Source: Nodularia sp. NIES-3585
Lineage (GTDB): Bacteria > Cyanobacteriota > Cyanobacteriia > Cyanobacteriales > Nostocaceae
DNA: 64,000 nucleotides
Reading direction: 5' to 3'
Assembly: GCF_002218065.1 (NCBI RefSeq)
Contig: NZ_BDUB01000001.1
Location: forward strand, 4,497,118 to 4,561,117
Within the stretch, counting starts at the first letter, position 1; each line of letters opens with the position of its first letter. Positions 8,653 to 17,861 of the stretch are shown one piece after another. Below the pieces are notes generated by a model, which saw nothing but the letters and a program-made list of their open reading frames with translations, had not been told where the DNA came from and ran no database searches. The position numbers and the translations under genes are program-made.

Positions 8653-9957
8653 ATGAGGATATTTATAGATTGTACTCATACGGCAAAACATAAATATAAA
8701 AATACTGGAATTCATCGGGTAGTTCGTGAACTTACATCTGAATTATCAAAAATAACTTTAGATAAACCTAATATCGAAATAGTTCCAGTTATGTTTGATA
8801 ATCACTTTATGCGTAGAGTGGTTAATCTTAATAGCCAAGAATATAACTATTTTACTAAAAACAATTTTTATGCTAATGCCATAATTAAAATTTTTAGAAA
8901 ATTGCAAATAGTTTTTTATAGGGTTAAAAATAGATTTTTAACTTTATTAATACCTATATTTGATGGGCTAACTTTAAATGTTAATAAAAAAAATGTTGTG
9001 CTTGAGTTTGAAAATTCGCCAATACAACCAGAAGATATTTATATAATAGCTGATGCTAATTGGGATTTACCTAAAACATACTACAGATTTTTACAAAACT
9101 TACGCAAAAATAAAGTTATTATTGTACTTATATCTTATGACCTGATACCAATAAAGTTTCCAGAATTTTCTTCCAAAAACTTTACTCAAGCTTTTACTCT
9201 ATTTTATCAAGAGTATTCTAGCTTATGTGATAAAGTGCTATGTATATCCAAAAATAGTGCTGAAGATTATAAAACTGCAATAAAAGACGGTATATTAGCT
9301 AATTCTAATCCTGATTTAATAGTGAAAAGCTTTCGTTTAGGATGTAACTATTCTTTTCATAATGTTTCACAAGATAGGAATGTGGAGGATAATGATTTCA
9401 AACCAGAATTCAGAGAAATTCCAAATAAACAATATATTTTGGTAGTGGGCAGTCTAGTACCTCATAAAAATATCAAAACTATTATATCCGCGTTTGATTT
9501 ATTATTAAGTTGCAATTATCAAAACATAAATTTAGTTTTTGCAGGTAATAAAGGTTGGCATTCAGAAACTGATAGTTTGATAGAATCTCATGAGATGTGC
9601 GGTAAATTCATACATATACTAGGCTCAGTTACCGATGTTCAGCTAAGAGTTCTCTATGAAAATTGCTATTGTTTAGTTCAAGCTTCTTTCTATGAAGGAT
9701 TTGGATTACCAGTTGTAGAAGCATTACAAAATCGTAAACCTGTTGTTGCTAGCAATGGCGGTTCTTTACCTGAAGTTGGTGGTGATTTCTGTATATATTT
9801 CGATCCTACTCAACCAATAGAACTATACCAAGCTTTACAAAAGCTACTTGATTCAGAAACTTACTACAATCATTTAGTAGATCGGATCACAAATGAGTAT
9901 AAACCATTTTTATGGAGGGAATCTGCTGAAGAGTTTCTTGATCATTTGTGTAATTAA
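8653..9957 (+). CDS. GT4 family glycosyltransferase
   Basis: A 434-aa GT-B fold enzyme that probably transfers a sugar from a nucleotide donor onto the growing polysaccharide. The donor-binding half starts near residue 258 with YILVVGSLVPHKN. The EX7E motif YEGFGLPVVEA lies near residue 350, followed by NGGSLPEVGGD. The N-terminal half is AT-rich and less conserved. The ATG follows a weak AGGGA box. About 160 bp separate it from gmd and 31 bp from the next GT4 gene, consistent with one transcription unit. Specificity is unknown. Confidence 0.88.
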   Translation: MRIFIDCTHTAKHKYKNTGIHRVVRELTSELSKITLDKPNIEIVPVMFDNHFMRRVVNLNSQEYNYFTKNNFYANAIIKIFRKLQIVFYRVKNRFLTLLIPIFDGLTLNVNKKNVVLEFENSPIQPEDIYIIADANWDLPKTYYRFLQNLRKNKVIIVLISYDLIPIKFPEFSSKNFTQAFTLFYQEYSSLCDKVLCISKNSAEDYKTAIKDGILANSNPDLIVKSFRLGCNYSFHNVSQDRNVEDNDFKPEFREIPNKQYILVVGSLVPHKNIKTIISAFDLLLSCNYQNINLVFAGNKGWHSETDSLIESHEMCGKFIHILGSVTDVQLRVLYENCYCLVQASFYEGFGLPVVEALQNRKPVVASNGGSLPEVGGDFCIYFDPTQPIELYQALQKLLDSETYYNHLVDRITNEYKPFLWRESAEEFLDHLCN

Positions 9958-9988
9958 ATTAATTAGCTTACTATAAAAAACTAGAAAA

Positions 9989-11059
9989 TTGTTAGTCAAT
10001 CTATCTTTTCTTTCCACAAAACCCACGGGTATATCGACTTACGCCTTAAATCTTCTCCCGAATCTAAAATTTTCCCAACTAACATTACTCACTTCGGAGA
10101 ATATTCCGAATTATGACTGTTACCCAATTCCATATAATTTAACACCAGACCAAGGTATAAAAGGTCATTTACGCCGCTTATTGTGGACACAGTTCCAGCT
10201 ACCACAAATCTATAAAAACCTAAAATCTAGGCTGTTATTTTCGCCTTTACCGGAAGCACCCCTTAATAGTAACTGTCGTTTTGTGGTCATGTCTCATGAC
10301 TTAATACCGTTGCGCTTTCCTAAACGCTTCTCGCCGCTAACACCTTACCATCGTTACTACATACCTCAAGTTCTCAAACAAGCGCAACACATAATTTGTA
10401 ACTCCCAAGCTACAGCGCAGGACATTATCGATTTTTACCAAATTCCCGCCAGCAAAATTACGTCCATTCCTCTGGCTTATAATCGCCAACATTTTAGACC
10501 CCTCAAAGAAAAATTGGTAGAAAATCGGCGTTATTTTCTTTACATTGGAAGACACGATCCCTATAAAAACCTCAACAGACTCATAGCGGCTTTTGCAGCG
10601 CTACCAAATAGGGGCGAATATGAACTATGGTTAGCAGGTCCCATTGATGCGCGTTATACTCCAACTTTAGAAACGCAGGTTGCAGAATTGGGAATAACTG
10701 AACAAGTAAAGTTTCTCAACTATGTATCTTATAGCGAATTACCTAAGATTATTAATGGTGCGATCGCTCTGGTTTTTCCGAGTCTCTGGGAAGGCTTCGG
10801 TTTCCCGGTTCTCGAAGCCATGGCTTGTGGGACTCCGGTAATTACCTCTAACCTGTCGTCTCTCCCAGAAGTGGCTGGTGATGCGGCGATTTTAATCAAT
10901 CCCTACAACATAGGAGAAATTACTGAGGCTATGCAGATTATAGCTGAGGATATGCAAGTGCGATCGCACCTTTCCACCCAAGGTATAAATAGAGCAAATC
11001 AATTCAGTTGGGAAAAAACAGGACTTGCTACTGTCGAAGTTTTATCACGCTATTTATGA
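9989..11059 (+). CDS. GT4 family glycosyltransferase (mannosyltransferase-like)
   Basis: Second stand-alone GT-B enzyme of the locus, 356 aa. The start is a TTG at 9989 in a window bounded by an upstream in-frame stop; no ATG is available before the conserved [18 protein letters not shown] segment. Conserved features are [15 protein letters not shown] near residue 187, the EX7E motif [18 protein letters not shown] near 263, and [14 protein letters not shown]. This profile resembles bacterial mannosyl- and rhamnosyltransferases, but donor and acceptor cannot be fixed. It is less AT-rich and contains HIP1 sites, unlike the preceding glycosyltransferase. Confidence 0.88.
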   Translation: MLVNLSFLSTKPTGISTYALNLLPNLKFSQLTLLTSENIPNYDCYPIPYNLTPDQGIKGHLRRLLWTQFQLPQIYKNLKSRLLFSPLPEAPLNSNCRFVVMSHDLIPLRFPKRFSPLTPYHRYYIPQVLKQAQHIICNSQATAQDIIDFYQIPASKITSIPLAYNRQHFRPLKEKLVENRRYFLYIGRHDPYKNLNRLIAAFAALPNRGEYELWLAGPIDARYTPTLETQVAELGITEQVKFLNYVSYSELPKIINGAIALVFPSLWEGFGFPVLEAMACGTPVITSNLSSLPEVAGDAAILINPYNIGEITEAMQIIAEDMQVRSHLSTQGINRANQFSWEKTGLATVEVLSRYL

Positions 11060-11552
11060 ATTTAGGCTCAGATAATCTAGCTCAAACCTGACTGAGAAGA
11101 AATACTTTTGCTTCCTAGTTAATATCAGATATTCTGAACACAGTCATTGCGCCCTAAATTCTCTTGTCAAGATTCTTTAAAGAACGTTTTTAGCCATTCC
11201 TGCCTCCTTCTGTATAGTTAATTTAAATAAATAAAACTTATATTTTGGCGGTAAATTTCACGGGCTGGAGTTTAGCTGCACATTTTTTCGCCATCGCTAT
11301 CAAATCCTTCTAATTACTACACATTTTCTCTTCATGTGTATATAATGCAAGCAAGTGCTTACATTTTGTTGTCAGAATTGCGTAAGTCCTAATCTATTTT
11401 GCGAGATTAACCACAGTCTAGAGAGTAATTACTAGATTTGACAAATTTTTAGATATCCCCACCAACTTACTCAAACAAGGTGACATATAGGATTTGACAA
11501 TCAAGAGTAGATTACAGAATTCTAAATCTGTCCATAACATAAGAAAATAAAT
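11060..11552. other. 493-bp spacer between polysaccharide locus and efflux genes
   Basis: No open frame with coding character on either strand. It is AT-rich, with a TATAAT hexamer at 11340 and a loose inverted repeat AAGCAAGTGCTT just after it, which could belong to the promoter of the efflux genes. No clear terminator was found. Confidence 0.4.
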
Positions 11553-13094
11553 ATGCTCAATTCTGAACCACCTGAATCTCAAGATGCTGCTGAAATTGAA
11601 CAGCAAGAGCAAAAATTTAAACCAACTCCAAAGCAACGTTGGCCGTTAATTCTAGGCATCGTCCTGTTAATTGCAGGTGGTGGCTTTGGCTGGCGCTGGT
11701 GGCAAAATAGCTTTGCGGGAAATGCACCTGGCGATACAGCAGCGGCTGGTCAACCAATGGGAATTCCTGTGAAGTTAGCCACTGTAGAAACTGGAACGAT
11801 AGAAGACAGTTCAGTAATTAGTGGCTTTTTAGACGCTCCTGGCTCAGTAGCAATCAAGCCAGAAATTGACGGGCGAATCAGTCAAATTTTATTTAAAGAA
11901 GGCGATCGCGTCCAGAAAGGGCAAGTTATAATTCGTCTGCAAAGTGACGATACCCAAGCCCGCCTACGACAAGCCAAAGCATCATTAGACCGAAGCCAAG
12001 CCCGACTTGCAGAACTCAAAGCAGGTACACGTCCCGAAGAAATTGCTCAAGGTAAAGCCAGATTAGCTCAAGCCGAAACTCGCCTGAAAAATGCCCAAGG
12101 TGGAGCGCGTCCCGAAGAAATTGCTCAGGCTAAAGCTCAAATTGAGGTAGCTAAATCCGATATGGAATTGGCACAGTCTAGAGGTAAGCGATACCAACAA
12201 TTAAGAACAGAAGGCGCTGTTTCCCAAGACCAATTAGAAGGATTTCTCGGAGAACAAAGAAGCGCTGAAGCTAGGCTGGAGGAAGCTCAAAGACGGCTCG
12301 ACCAACTCCGCAAAAGCAGAAGCTCTGATATTGATGAACTAGCGGCGGCTGTAGAACTAGAAAAGCAAAACCTCAGACAACTAGAGAATGGACCTCGCCT
12401 AGAAGAAATTGCCCAAGCCCGTTCTCAAGTTCTCGAAGCCGCCGCTCAAGTCCAGGTAGCCGAAGTTCAACAGAAATACACAACTGTTGTCGCGCCGCTG
12501 ACTGGTATTCTTGGTGATATCCCAGCGAAAGTGGGAGATTTTGTCAGCCAAGGAGACGAACTCACCACACTGAATCAAAATGACACTTTGGAATTGAATT
12601 TAGCTGTCCCTTTCAATGAAGCCGAAAGGTTGCGTGTGGGATTACCAGTACAAGTACTAGATGCTGAAGGCAAACCCGCCGCCACAGGTAAAGTAAGTTT
12701 TATCTCTCCTAATATCAGTATCAATACGCAGAATATTTTAGCTAAAGCAGCCTTTCCCAATACCAGGAACCAAATACTCAATCGCCTGAACGTACAAGCC
12801 AAAGTTATCTGGGATGAACGCCCAGGAATCTTAATTCCCACGGTCGCAATATCTCGCATGGGTGGACAGACATTTGTGTTTGTAGCCCAAGCGCCGACAG
12901 AATCCAAACCAGGAATGCCAAACTTGATAGCTCAACAAAAACCCGTGCAGTTGGGAGCCATTGAAGGCAATAATTATCAAGTTCTTGAAGGACTGGAAGC
13001 TGGTGAGAAAATCGTTGTTTCTGGCATTCTGAATCTCACCAATGGTGCGCCTATCATGCCAGCACCAGAAGGAATGGGTAATGGGAAACCCTAA
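11553..13094 (+). CDS. RND efflux membrane-fusion (periplasmic adaptor) protein
   Basis: Periplasmic adaptor linking an RND pump to an outer-membrane channel (HlyD/AcrA family), 513 aa. A single transmembrane anchor lies at about residues 30-46 (WPLILGIVLLIAGGGFGW). It is followed by a beta-barrel/lipoyl half motif (GRISQILFKEGDRVQKGQVI near 108), a long alpha-helical hairpin at about 130-300, and the second lipoyl half (VVAPLTGILGDIPAKVGDFV near 312). The hairpin contains three copies of a repeat with core RP/L-EEIAQ, each followed by a helix. The RND pump gene follows about 255 bp downstream. Substrates are unknown. Confidence 0.92.
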   Translation: MLNSEPPESQDAAEIEQQEQKFKPTPKQRWPLILGIVLLIAGGGFGWRWWQNSFAGNAPGDTAAAGQPMGIPVKLATVETGTIEDSSVISGFLDAPGSVAIKPEIDGRISQILFKEGDRVQKGQVIIRLQSDDTQARLRQAKASLDRSQARLAELKAGTRPEEIAQGKARLAQAETRLKNAQGGARPEEIAQAKAQIEVAKSDMELAQSRGKRYQQLRTEGAVSQDQLEGFLGEQRSAEARLEEAQRRLDQLRKSRSSDIDELAAAVELEKQNLRQLENGPRLEEIAQARSQVLEAAAQVQVAEVQQKYTTVVAPLTGILGDIPAKVGDFVSQGDELTTLNQNDTLELNLAVPFNEAERLRVGLPVQVLDAEGKPAATGKVSFISPNISINTQNILAKAAFPNTRNQILNRLNVQAKVIWDERPGILIPTVAISRMGGQTFVFVAQAPTESKPGMPNLIAQQKPVQLGAIEGNNYQVLEGLEAGEKIVVSGILNLTNGAPIMPAPEGMGNGKP

Positions 13095-13096
13095 TA

Positions 13097-13124
13097 GTAA
13101 TTCGTAATTCGTAATTCGTAATTG
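13097..13124 (+). repeat. STRR heptamer repeat (GTAATTC) x4
   Basis: Four head-to-tail copies of GTAATTC (the last ends in G), starting two bases after the stop codon of the adaptor gene. This is a short tandemly repeated repetitive sequence of the type common in heterocystous cyanobacteria. Confidence 0.9.
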
Positions 13125-13349
13125 AATAATTTTTGGTCTCATAATTTGAGATTGTATATCCTACAGCCCTTTGCTAATAAATGAAGTACACATATTAATA
13201 TTATGAATATTGTGTGTTGGTCATCTTGCCCACCTTTGTGTACCTCACTCAGATGAAATGTGCTGTAAATGGAAAAATCCCAATTTAAAATCCCAAATTG
13301 GTTGACTAATTCCTAACTACCAATTTCTGTTTACCCATTTCTCAAATCT

Positions 13350-16300
13350 ATGTTTATTGATTTCTTTATTAAACGGCCAGTTTTTGCGACAGTTTGTGCA
13401 TTTATTGTGCTGTTATTAGGATTGATTTGTCTTCCCACACTGCCCATCGCGCGTTTCCCAGATATTGCTCCCACTCAAATCAACGTCACCGCCAACTTTA
13501 GCGGAGCTAGTGCTGAGGATGTAGAAAGTGGTGTAACGAACATCTTGGAAAGGCAAATCAACGGCATTCAAGGTATCCGCTATATTACTTCTAGTAGTAG
13601 TAACGATGGCTCTACTAACATTACAGCTACCTTCGATTCATCCCGAAATTCTGATATTGCGGCTGTGGATGTGCAGAACCGCGTTTCCGTTGCCCAACCG
13701 CAACTTCCAGAAGCGGTACAACGCACGGGTGTTCGTGTCTCGAAGCAATCAAACAATATACTCTTAGGACTTGGTTTATTTGCTGAGAATGATGAATACG
13801 ACAATATATTTTTAAGTAACTATGCCGACCTTTATTTAGCAGATGCCTTAAAAAGAATCAAAGGTGTTGGTGATGTCAGAATCTTTGGCGAACGTCGTTA
13901 TGCAATGCGGCTATGGTTAGATCCAAATCGCCTTGGTAGTCGGGGGCTAACTACTGCGGATGTAGCCAATGCCCTAGCGGAACAAAACTTACAGGTCGGT
14001 GCAGGTAGCATTGGTCAAGAACCTGCTCCAGAAGGACAAAGATATCAAATTGATGTCCGGGCTGCTAGTAGATTAGTAGAACCATCAGAATTTGCCGAAA
14101 TTGTCCTGAAAACTAACGACGATGGCACATTAATCAAGCTTAAAGATGTTGGTAGAGCCGAACTAGGAGCCGAAAATTACAACTCATTTTTGCGATATCG
14201 CGCCAAAGATGCTGTAGGTTTAGGTATTTATCAGCTTCCTGGGAGTAACGCCTTAGATGTGGCGCGGGGAGTTAGGGAAGAAATGGCACGACTGGCTCCT
14301 AATTTTCCGCCGGGAGTACAGTATGAAGTAGCCTTTGACACCACCCGCTTTGTCGAAGAGTCGATGTCAGAAGTAGTCAAGACTCTAATTGCCGCAGTTA
14401 TACTGGTTGTGATTGTGATTTTTGTCTTCTTGCAAGACTGGCGAACGACTTTAATTCCCGCCTTGACTGTTCCTTTGTCTCTGATTGGGACATTTATTTT
14501 TGCCAGAATTTTTGACTTTTCCATTAATAGTTTGACCTTATTTGGTTTGACTTTAGCATCTGGGATGGTGGTAGACGACGCGATTGTTGTAGTTGAGCAG
14601 ATCAGCCGTTTTATCCAAGATAAAGGCATGAGTCCTCGCCGAGCCGCCAGTGAATCAATGGCTGAACTCTTTGGTGCCGTAATTGCTACTTCCTTGGTGT
14701 TGATGGCGGTATTTATCCCTGTGGCGTTTTTTCCGGGAACTACTGGCGCACTTTATCGGCAATTTGCCCTGACTATCGCCTTTTCTATTGTGATTTCTAC
14801 GTTTCTGGCGTTGACCCTGACACCTTCGTTGTGTGCCTTACTGCTACGTCCAGGACAGCAAACTACAGGTTGGTTGGGTCGGTTTTTTGATCGAGTTAAT
14901 CAGGTACTCGACTCGGTACAACGCAGCTATGAGCGATCGCTTCACTTTCTCATCCGCTTCAAAAACATTATCATTGGATTATTCATCGTCTCCTTGGGAA
15001 TGACGGCTTGGCTGTATATCTCAGTACCTACCGCCTTTCTCCCCGACGAAGACGAAGGCTTTTTCATCACACTCATCCAAGGGCCGCAAGGAGTTTCACT
15101 GCAATATACCAGTGATGTCATTGCCCAGGTAGAAAAACAAATCTTAGAAATTCCTGAAGTCGTGGGAACCTTCGCTGTTGGCGGCTTTAGTTTTAGTGGT
15201 AACACTGCAAATAACGGGATTATATTTACCACCTTAAAACCTTGGGGAGAACGCTCACGACCAGACCAATCAGTACAGGCGATTCTCGGTAAATTACGAG
15301 GGCAATTATTCGCCATTACCGAAGCCAGAGTCTTTCCTGTAAATCCACCACCTATTCAAGGATTGGGTAACTTTGGCGGCTTCGAGTTTCAACTCCAAGA
15401 CCAAAGAGGTAATAGTGGCTTAGAAAGTTTAGTCCAATCAATGGGTCAATTGCTTGGTCGCGCCAACCAAACACCAGGATTACAAGCTGTATTTAGCACT
15501 TTTGCCGCAGAAACACCACAATTGCTGGTAGAAGTAGACCGGAATCGAGCCAAATCATTGCAAGTTTCCATAGATGATATCTTCCGGACACTGCAAACAG
15601 CTTTGGGTTCTCAATATGTCAATGATTTCAATCTCCAGCAGCGTAATTATCGAGTTTATATCCAAGCTGACCAACAGTTTCGTTCTAACCCCAAAGATAT
15701 TGGTCAACTATCTGTGCGTTCTCAAACCAATCGCATGATTCCTTTGAGAAACTTAATTACAACGACTTCTGTTGTCGGGGCGCAAACGATTAATCACTAT
15801 AATCTATTTCGCTCCATTGCAATCAATGGTTCTGCCGCTCCCGGCTCTAGTTCTGGAAAAGCGATTCAGGCAATGGAAAACTTAGCTGAAGAAATTTTAC
15901 CCCCTAGTTTTGGTTATGAGTGGTCTGGAACCGCATTAGAAGAAATAGAATCTGGCGGTTTAGCCCCGATTATCTTTGGTTTAGGAATTGTCTTCGTCTT
16001 TTTAGTGCTAGCTGCTCAGTATGAGAACTATATAGACCCCTTAATTATCCTGTTATCAGTGCCTTTAGCAATTTTCGGCGCACTTGTAGCTCAATCAATG
16101 CGCGGTTTTCCTAATGATGTTTACTGTCAAATCGGTCTAGTCATGTTGATTGGTTTGGCGAGTAAGAATGCGATTTTGATTGTGGAATTTGCCAACCAAC
16201 TGCGCGATGAAGGGCTGTCTATTACTAAGGCGGCTGTAGAGGCTGCACAAGGGCGTTTACGCCCGATTTTGATGACAGCCTTTTCTACGCTTCTGGGTAT

Positions 16301-16535
16301 TTTTCCCTTAACTATTGCCACAGGTGCAGGTGCGGGAAGTCGTCTGTCTTTGGGAACTACTGTATTTGGCGGGATGTTAATTGCTACTTTTTTGAGTTTG
16401 TTTGTGGTGCCAATTTTGTATATTGTGATTAAAACGACTACAGCAAGTTTGTTTAAACCAAATCGCCATCAAATGGAACTGGATACAGGTTCAGATCGAA
16501 AAGCTGTTACATTCTTGTCAGAAAATGATGATTGA
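13350..16535 (+). CDS. RND efflux pump, AcrB/HAE1 family
   Basis: Proton-driven inner-membrane exporter, 1061 aa, the full length of the family. It opens with the typical first membrane helix (FIDFFIKRPVFATV). The TM4 proton-relay Asp pair is present in ASGMVVDDAIVVVEQ near residue 410, and the TM10 Lys in GLASKNAILIVEFANQ near 935. Two large periplasmic loops lie between TM1-2 and TM7-8. With the upstream adaptor it forms a two-gene efflux system; the outer-membrane channel (TolC-like) is not in the window. Presence of both relay elements argues for an active pump. Substrate class (drug versus solvent or lipid) cannot be told. Confidence 0.95.
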   Translation: MFIDFFIKRPVFATVCAFIVLLLGLICLPTLPIARFPDIAPTQINVTANFSGASAEDVESGVTNILERQINGIQGIRYITSSSSNDGSTNITATFDSSRNSDIAAVDVQNRVSVAQPQLPEAVQRTGVRVSKQSNNILLGLGLFAENDEYDNIFLSNYADLYLADALKRIKGVGDVRIFGERRYAMRLWLDPNRLGSRGLTTADVANALAEQNLQVGAGSIGQEPAPEGQRYQIDVRAASRLVEPSEFAEIVLKTNDDGTLIKLKDVGRAELGAENYNSFLRYRAKDAVGLGIYQLPGSNALDVARGVREEMARLAPNFPPGVQYEVAFDTTRFVEESMSEVVKTLIAAVILVVIVIFVFLQDWRTTLIPALTVPLSLIGTFIFARIFDFSINSLTLFGLTLASGMVVDDAIVVVEQISRFIQDKGMSPRRAASESMAELFGAVIATSLVLMAVFIPVAFFPGTTGALYRQFALTIAFSIVISTFLALTLTPSLCALLLRPGQQTTGWLGRFFDRVNQVLDSVQRSYERSLHFLIRFKNIIIGLFIVSLGMTAWLYISVPTAFLPDEDEGFFITLIQGPQGVSLQYTSDVIAQVEKQILEIPEVVGTFAVGGFSFSGNTANNGIIFTTLKPWGERSRPDQSVQAILGKLRGQLFAITEARVFPVNPPPIQGLGNFGGFEFQLQDQRGNSGLESLVQSMGQLLGRANQTPGLQAVFSTFAAETPQLLVEVDRNRAKSLQVSIDDIFRTLQTALGSQYVNDFNLQQRNYRVYIQADQQFRSNPKDIGQLSVRSQTNRMIPLRNLITTTSVVGAQTINHYNLFRSIAINGSAAPGSSSGKAIQAMENLAEEILPPSFGYEWSGTALEEIESGGLAPIIFGLGIVFVFLVLAAQYENYIDPLIILLSVPLAIFGALVAQSMRGFPNDVYCQIGLVMLIGLASKNAILIVEFANQLRDEGLSITKAAVEAAQGRLRPILMTAFSTLLGIFPLTIATGAGAGSRLSLGTTVFGGMLIATFLSLFVVPILYIVIKTTTASLFKPNRHQMELDTGSDRKAVTFLSENDD

Positions 16536-16594
16536 GTAATAGAGTTTTTTACCCATTTGCATCAGAAAATGTATCTACTTTGAGCCAGAAACTA

Positions 16595-16870
16595 ATGGAG
16601 ATATTTCAAGTTATCGAAGAAACCATCACAAAACCACCAATTCCCCACGAACCATACAAGCAATCATTGAAAGCTTGGGCGATGTATTGCTTACGGGACA
16701 AAGGGTTTAAAGTAGTTTATGCCCAAAATGCTGACTTTGCTGTGGAACCCAAGGGACAGCAAAAGATGTATTTTAAGGTTACCAATCATGCAGAAGATGT
16801 AGATAATTCTTGTGCCTGGATAGTTTGGGATAGTGCAACCAAAAGCGTTAGCCTGATTCGACCTCAATAG
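16595..16870 (+). CDS. Conserved small protein of unknown function
   Basis: A 91-aa protein if started at the ATG at 16595 (MEIFQVIEETITKPP). A TTG at 16532, overlapping the RND stop codon, would give 112 aa. It is soluble with no signal peptide and has a compact alpha/beta pattern with Trp/Cys-containing C-terminus (CAWIVWDSATKSVSLIRP). It looks like a conserved cyanobacterial hypothetical. Its position directly after the pump gene suggests cotranscription but does not show function. Confidence 0.6.
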   Translation: MEIFQVIEETITKPPIPHEPYKQSLKAWAMYCLRDKGFKVVYAQNADFAVEPKGQQKMYFKVTNHAEDVDNSCAWIVWDSATKSVSLIRPQ

Positions 16871-16881
16871 ACATCGGTTGA

Positions 16882-16992
16882 ATTTATAGCTGGGGAGTAG
16901 GGAGTAGGCAGTGGGGAGTGGGTTAAAACCAGAATGGTGTCTAAGTTTGATCATTCGTTTATGTCTTAACCTCCTTGGCGGTTGCTATAAAT
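16882..16992 (+). repeat. Dispersed ~110-bp MITE-like repeat, copy 1
   Basis: Bounded by ATTTATAGC at the left and GCTATAAAT at the right (perfect terminal inverted repeats). Inside are a G-rich GGGAGTA-type run, then GGTTAAAACC, GTGTCTAAGTTTGAT and CTTAACCTCCTTGGCGGTT. The same element occurs at 26399-26510 and, inverted, at 30523-30658. It encodes no credible protein. Confidence 0.85.
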
Positions 16993-17114
16993 ATGCATCT
17001 TTCAAAACCTTTGTAGGGATAATTCATCAGTTGTCCCTACATTTTTTATTATGTTTAGAAGTTGATCGAAGAAAGTATAAATTTTTTAGACAATCATCTG
17101 TAATGTGACACATC

Positions 17115-17139
17115 GTCCGTAGACTGATAGTCCATAGAC
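17115..17139 (+). promoter_or_regulatory. Controller-protein operator (C-box) of the restriction-modification remnant
   Basis: The core GACT-gat-AGTC (17122-17132) matches the classical C-box form GACT-N3-AGTC, and flanking GTC (17115) and GAC (17137) extend the symmetry. It ends 15 bp before the ATG of the HTH gene, where C proteins autoregulate their own promoter. Binding is inferred from sequence. Confidence 0.65.
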
Positions 17140-17154
17140 ATTCACAATCGGCAC

Positions 17155-17403
17155 ATGAATGAGTCGAAACAAAAGATTCTTTGTGCTTTGGGTTATCTAG
17201 TGAGGCAATACAGGACAGAACAGGGAATTTCACAAGAGGAGTTAGGACTACGCGCTAACTTAGACCGAACATACATATCCGGTGTGGAACGTGGAGTCAG
17301 AAACCCTTCCCTCACTGCTTTGGTAAGTCTTGCTAATGGCTTAGGCATTAGTGTTTCTATTCTTCTCAAAAATCTAGAAATAGAAGCCGATAAAATACAG
17401 TGA
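17155..17403 (+). CDS. XRE-family controller (C) protein of a restriction-modification system
   Basis: An 82-aa single-domain helix-turn-helix regulator. The HTH spans about residues 10-65 (ISQEELGLRANLDRTYISG, then ERGVRNPSLTALVSLAN), the usual C.protein/XRE pattern. It sits directly in front of an endonuclease-like gene and overlaps it by 4 bp (GTGA), the standard C-R arrangement, with a C-box operator upstream. In such systems the C protein delays endonuclease expression until the host DNA is methylated. Here the endonuclease and methyltransferase are both truncated, so the regulator is probably an orphan, though it looks intact. Confidence 0.85.
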   Translation: MNESKQKILCALGYLVRQYRTEQGISQEELGLRANLDRTYISGVERGVRNPSLTALVSLANGLGISVSILLKNLEIEADKIQ

Positions 17404-17861
17404 ACAACAAACAAAATTTCGGAGAAACAATTAGGACTCAATTTAAACAAGGCTCAACCCAATTGAGAGTTTTTGATTTGTTGTCAGATAAAAAATGGCA
17501 TTGTCGTGGACATGAAACAAAGGAAATTGGATCTGATCAGTATGCAGGTGGGGGTGGAATTCAAGGATTACAACGTGGAAACAAACAGCGACCTGGACTT
17601 GTTATTGAAACTGAAAGCAAATATTGTGAAATTTGCGGCAAGAAAACAAAGTGGGATCGTTGGACAGGTGAAATAAAATCAGCTAATTCGGCTGCTAATA
17701 TACCAGCTTCGTTAGTTAAAGGAATTCTCACAGTTTATTCATATATAGATATCATAGAACAATGTTTAGTCCACTCATGGTTAATCTCCGGTATGGGAGT
17801 GTATTCTGGTAAGTCAGAAATAGCTGACTCAATAGGTTTGTATTCTTCAACGTTTAATTGA
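17400..17861 (+). pseudogene. Type II restriction endonuclease fragment (3' part deleted)
   Basis: A GTG-started 153-codon frame overlapping the C gene by 4 bp. About 121 codons (to 17762) look like an original protein, with HCRGHE, GGGGIQGLQRG, a CEIC zinc-ribbon-like pair and KKTKWDRWTGEIKSAN. From about 17763 on, the frame simply reads the antisense strand of the methyltransferase gene, so the last ~32 residues are not native. Assignment as endonuclease rests on the C-R-M gene order; I do not recognise the specificity. The missing C-terminal half should make it inactive. Confidence 0.65.

Noticed and set aside
14231-15316. Two minus-strand frames of 132 and 124 codons
   Set aside because: Antisense shadows of the RND pump gene.
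16911-17108. Small open frame with SGLKPEWCLSLIIRL
   Set aside because: It lies inside the dispersed repeat and the same peptide appears in the other copies (for example 30497-30691 on the minus strand); repeat-derived, not a gene.
17400-17861. Intact endonuclease of named specificity
   Set aside because: The last ~32 residues are antisense of the methyltransferase gene and I do not recognise the family, so it is called a fragment without specificity.
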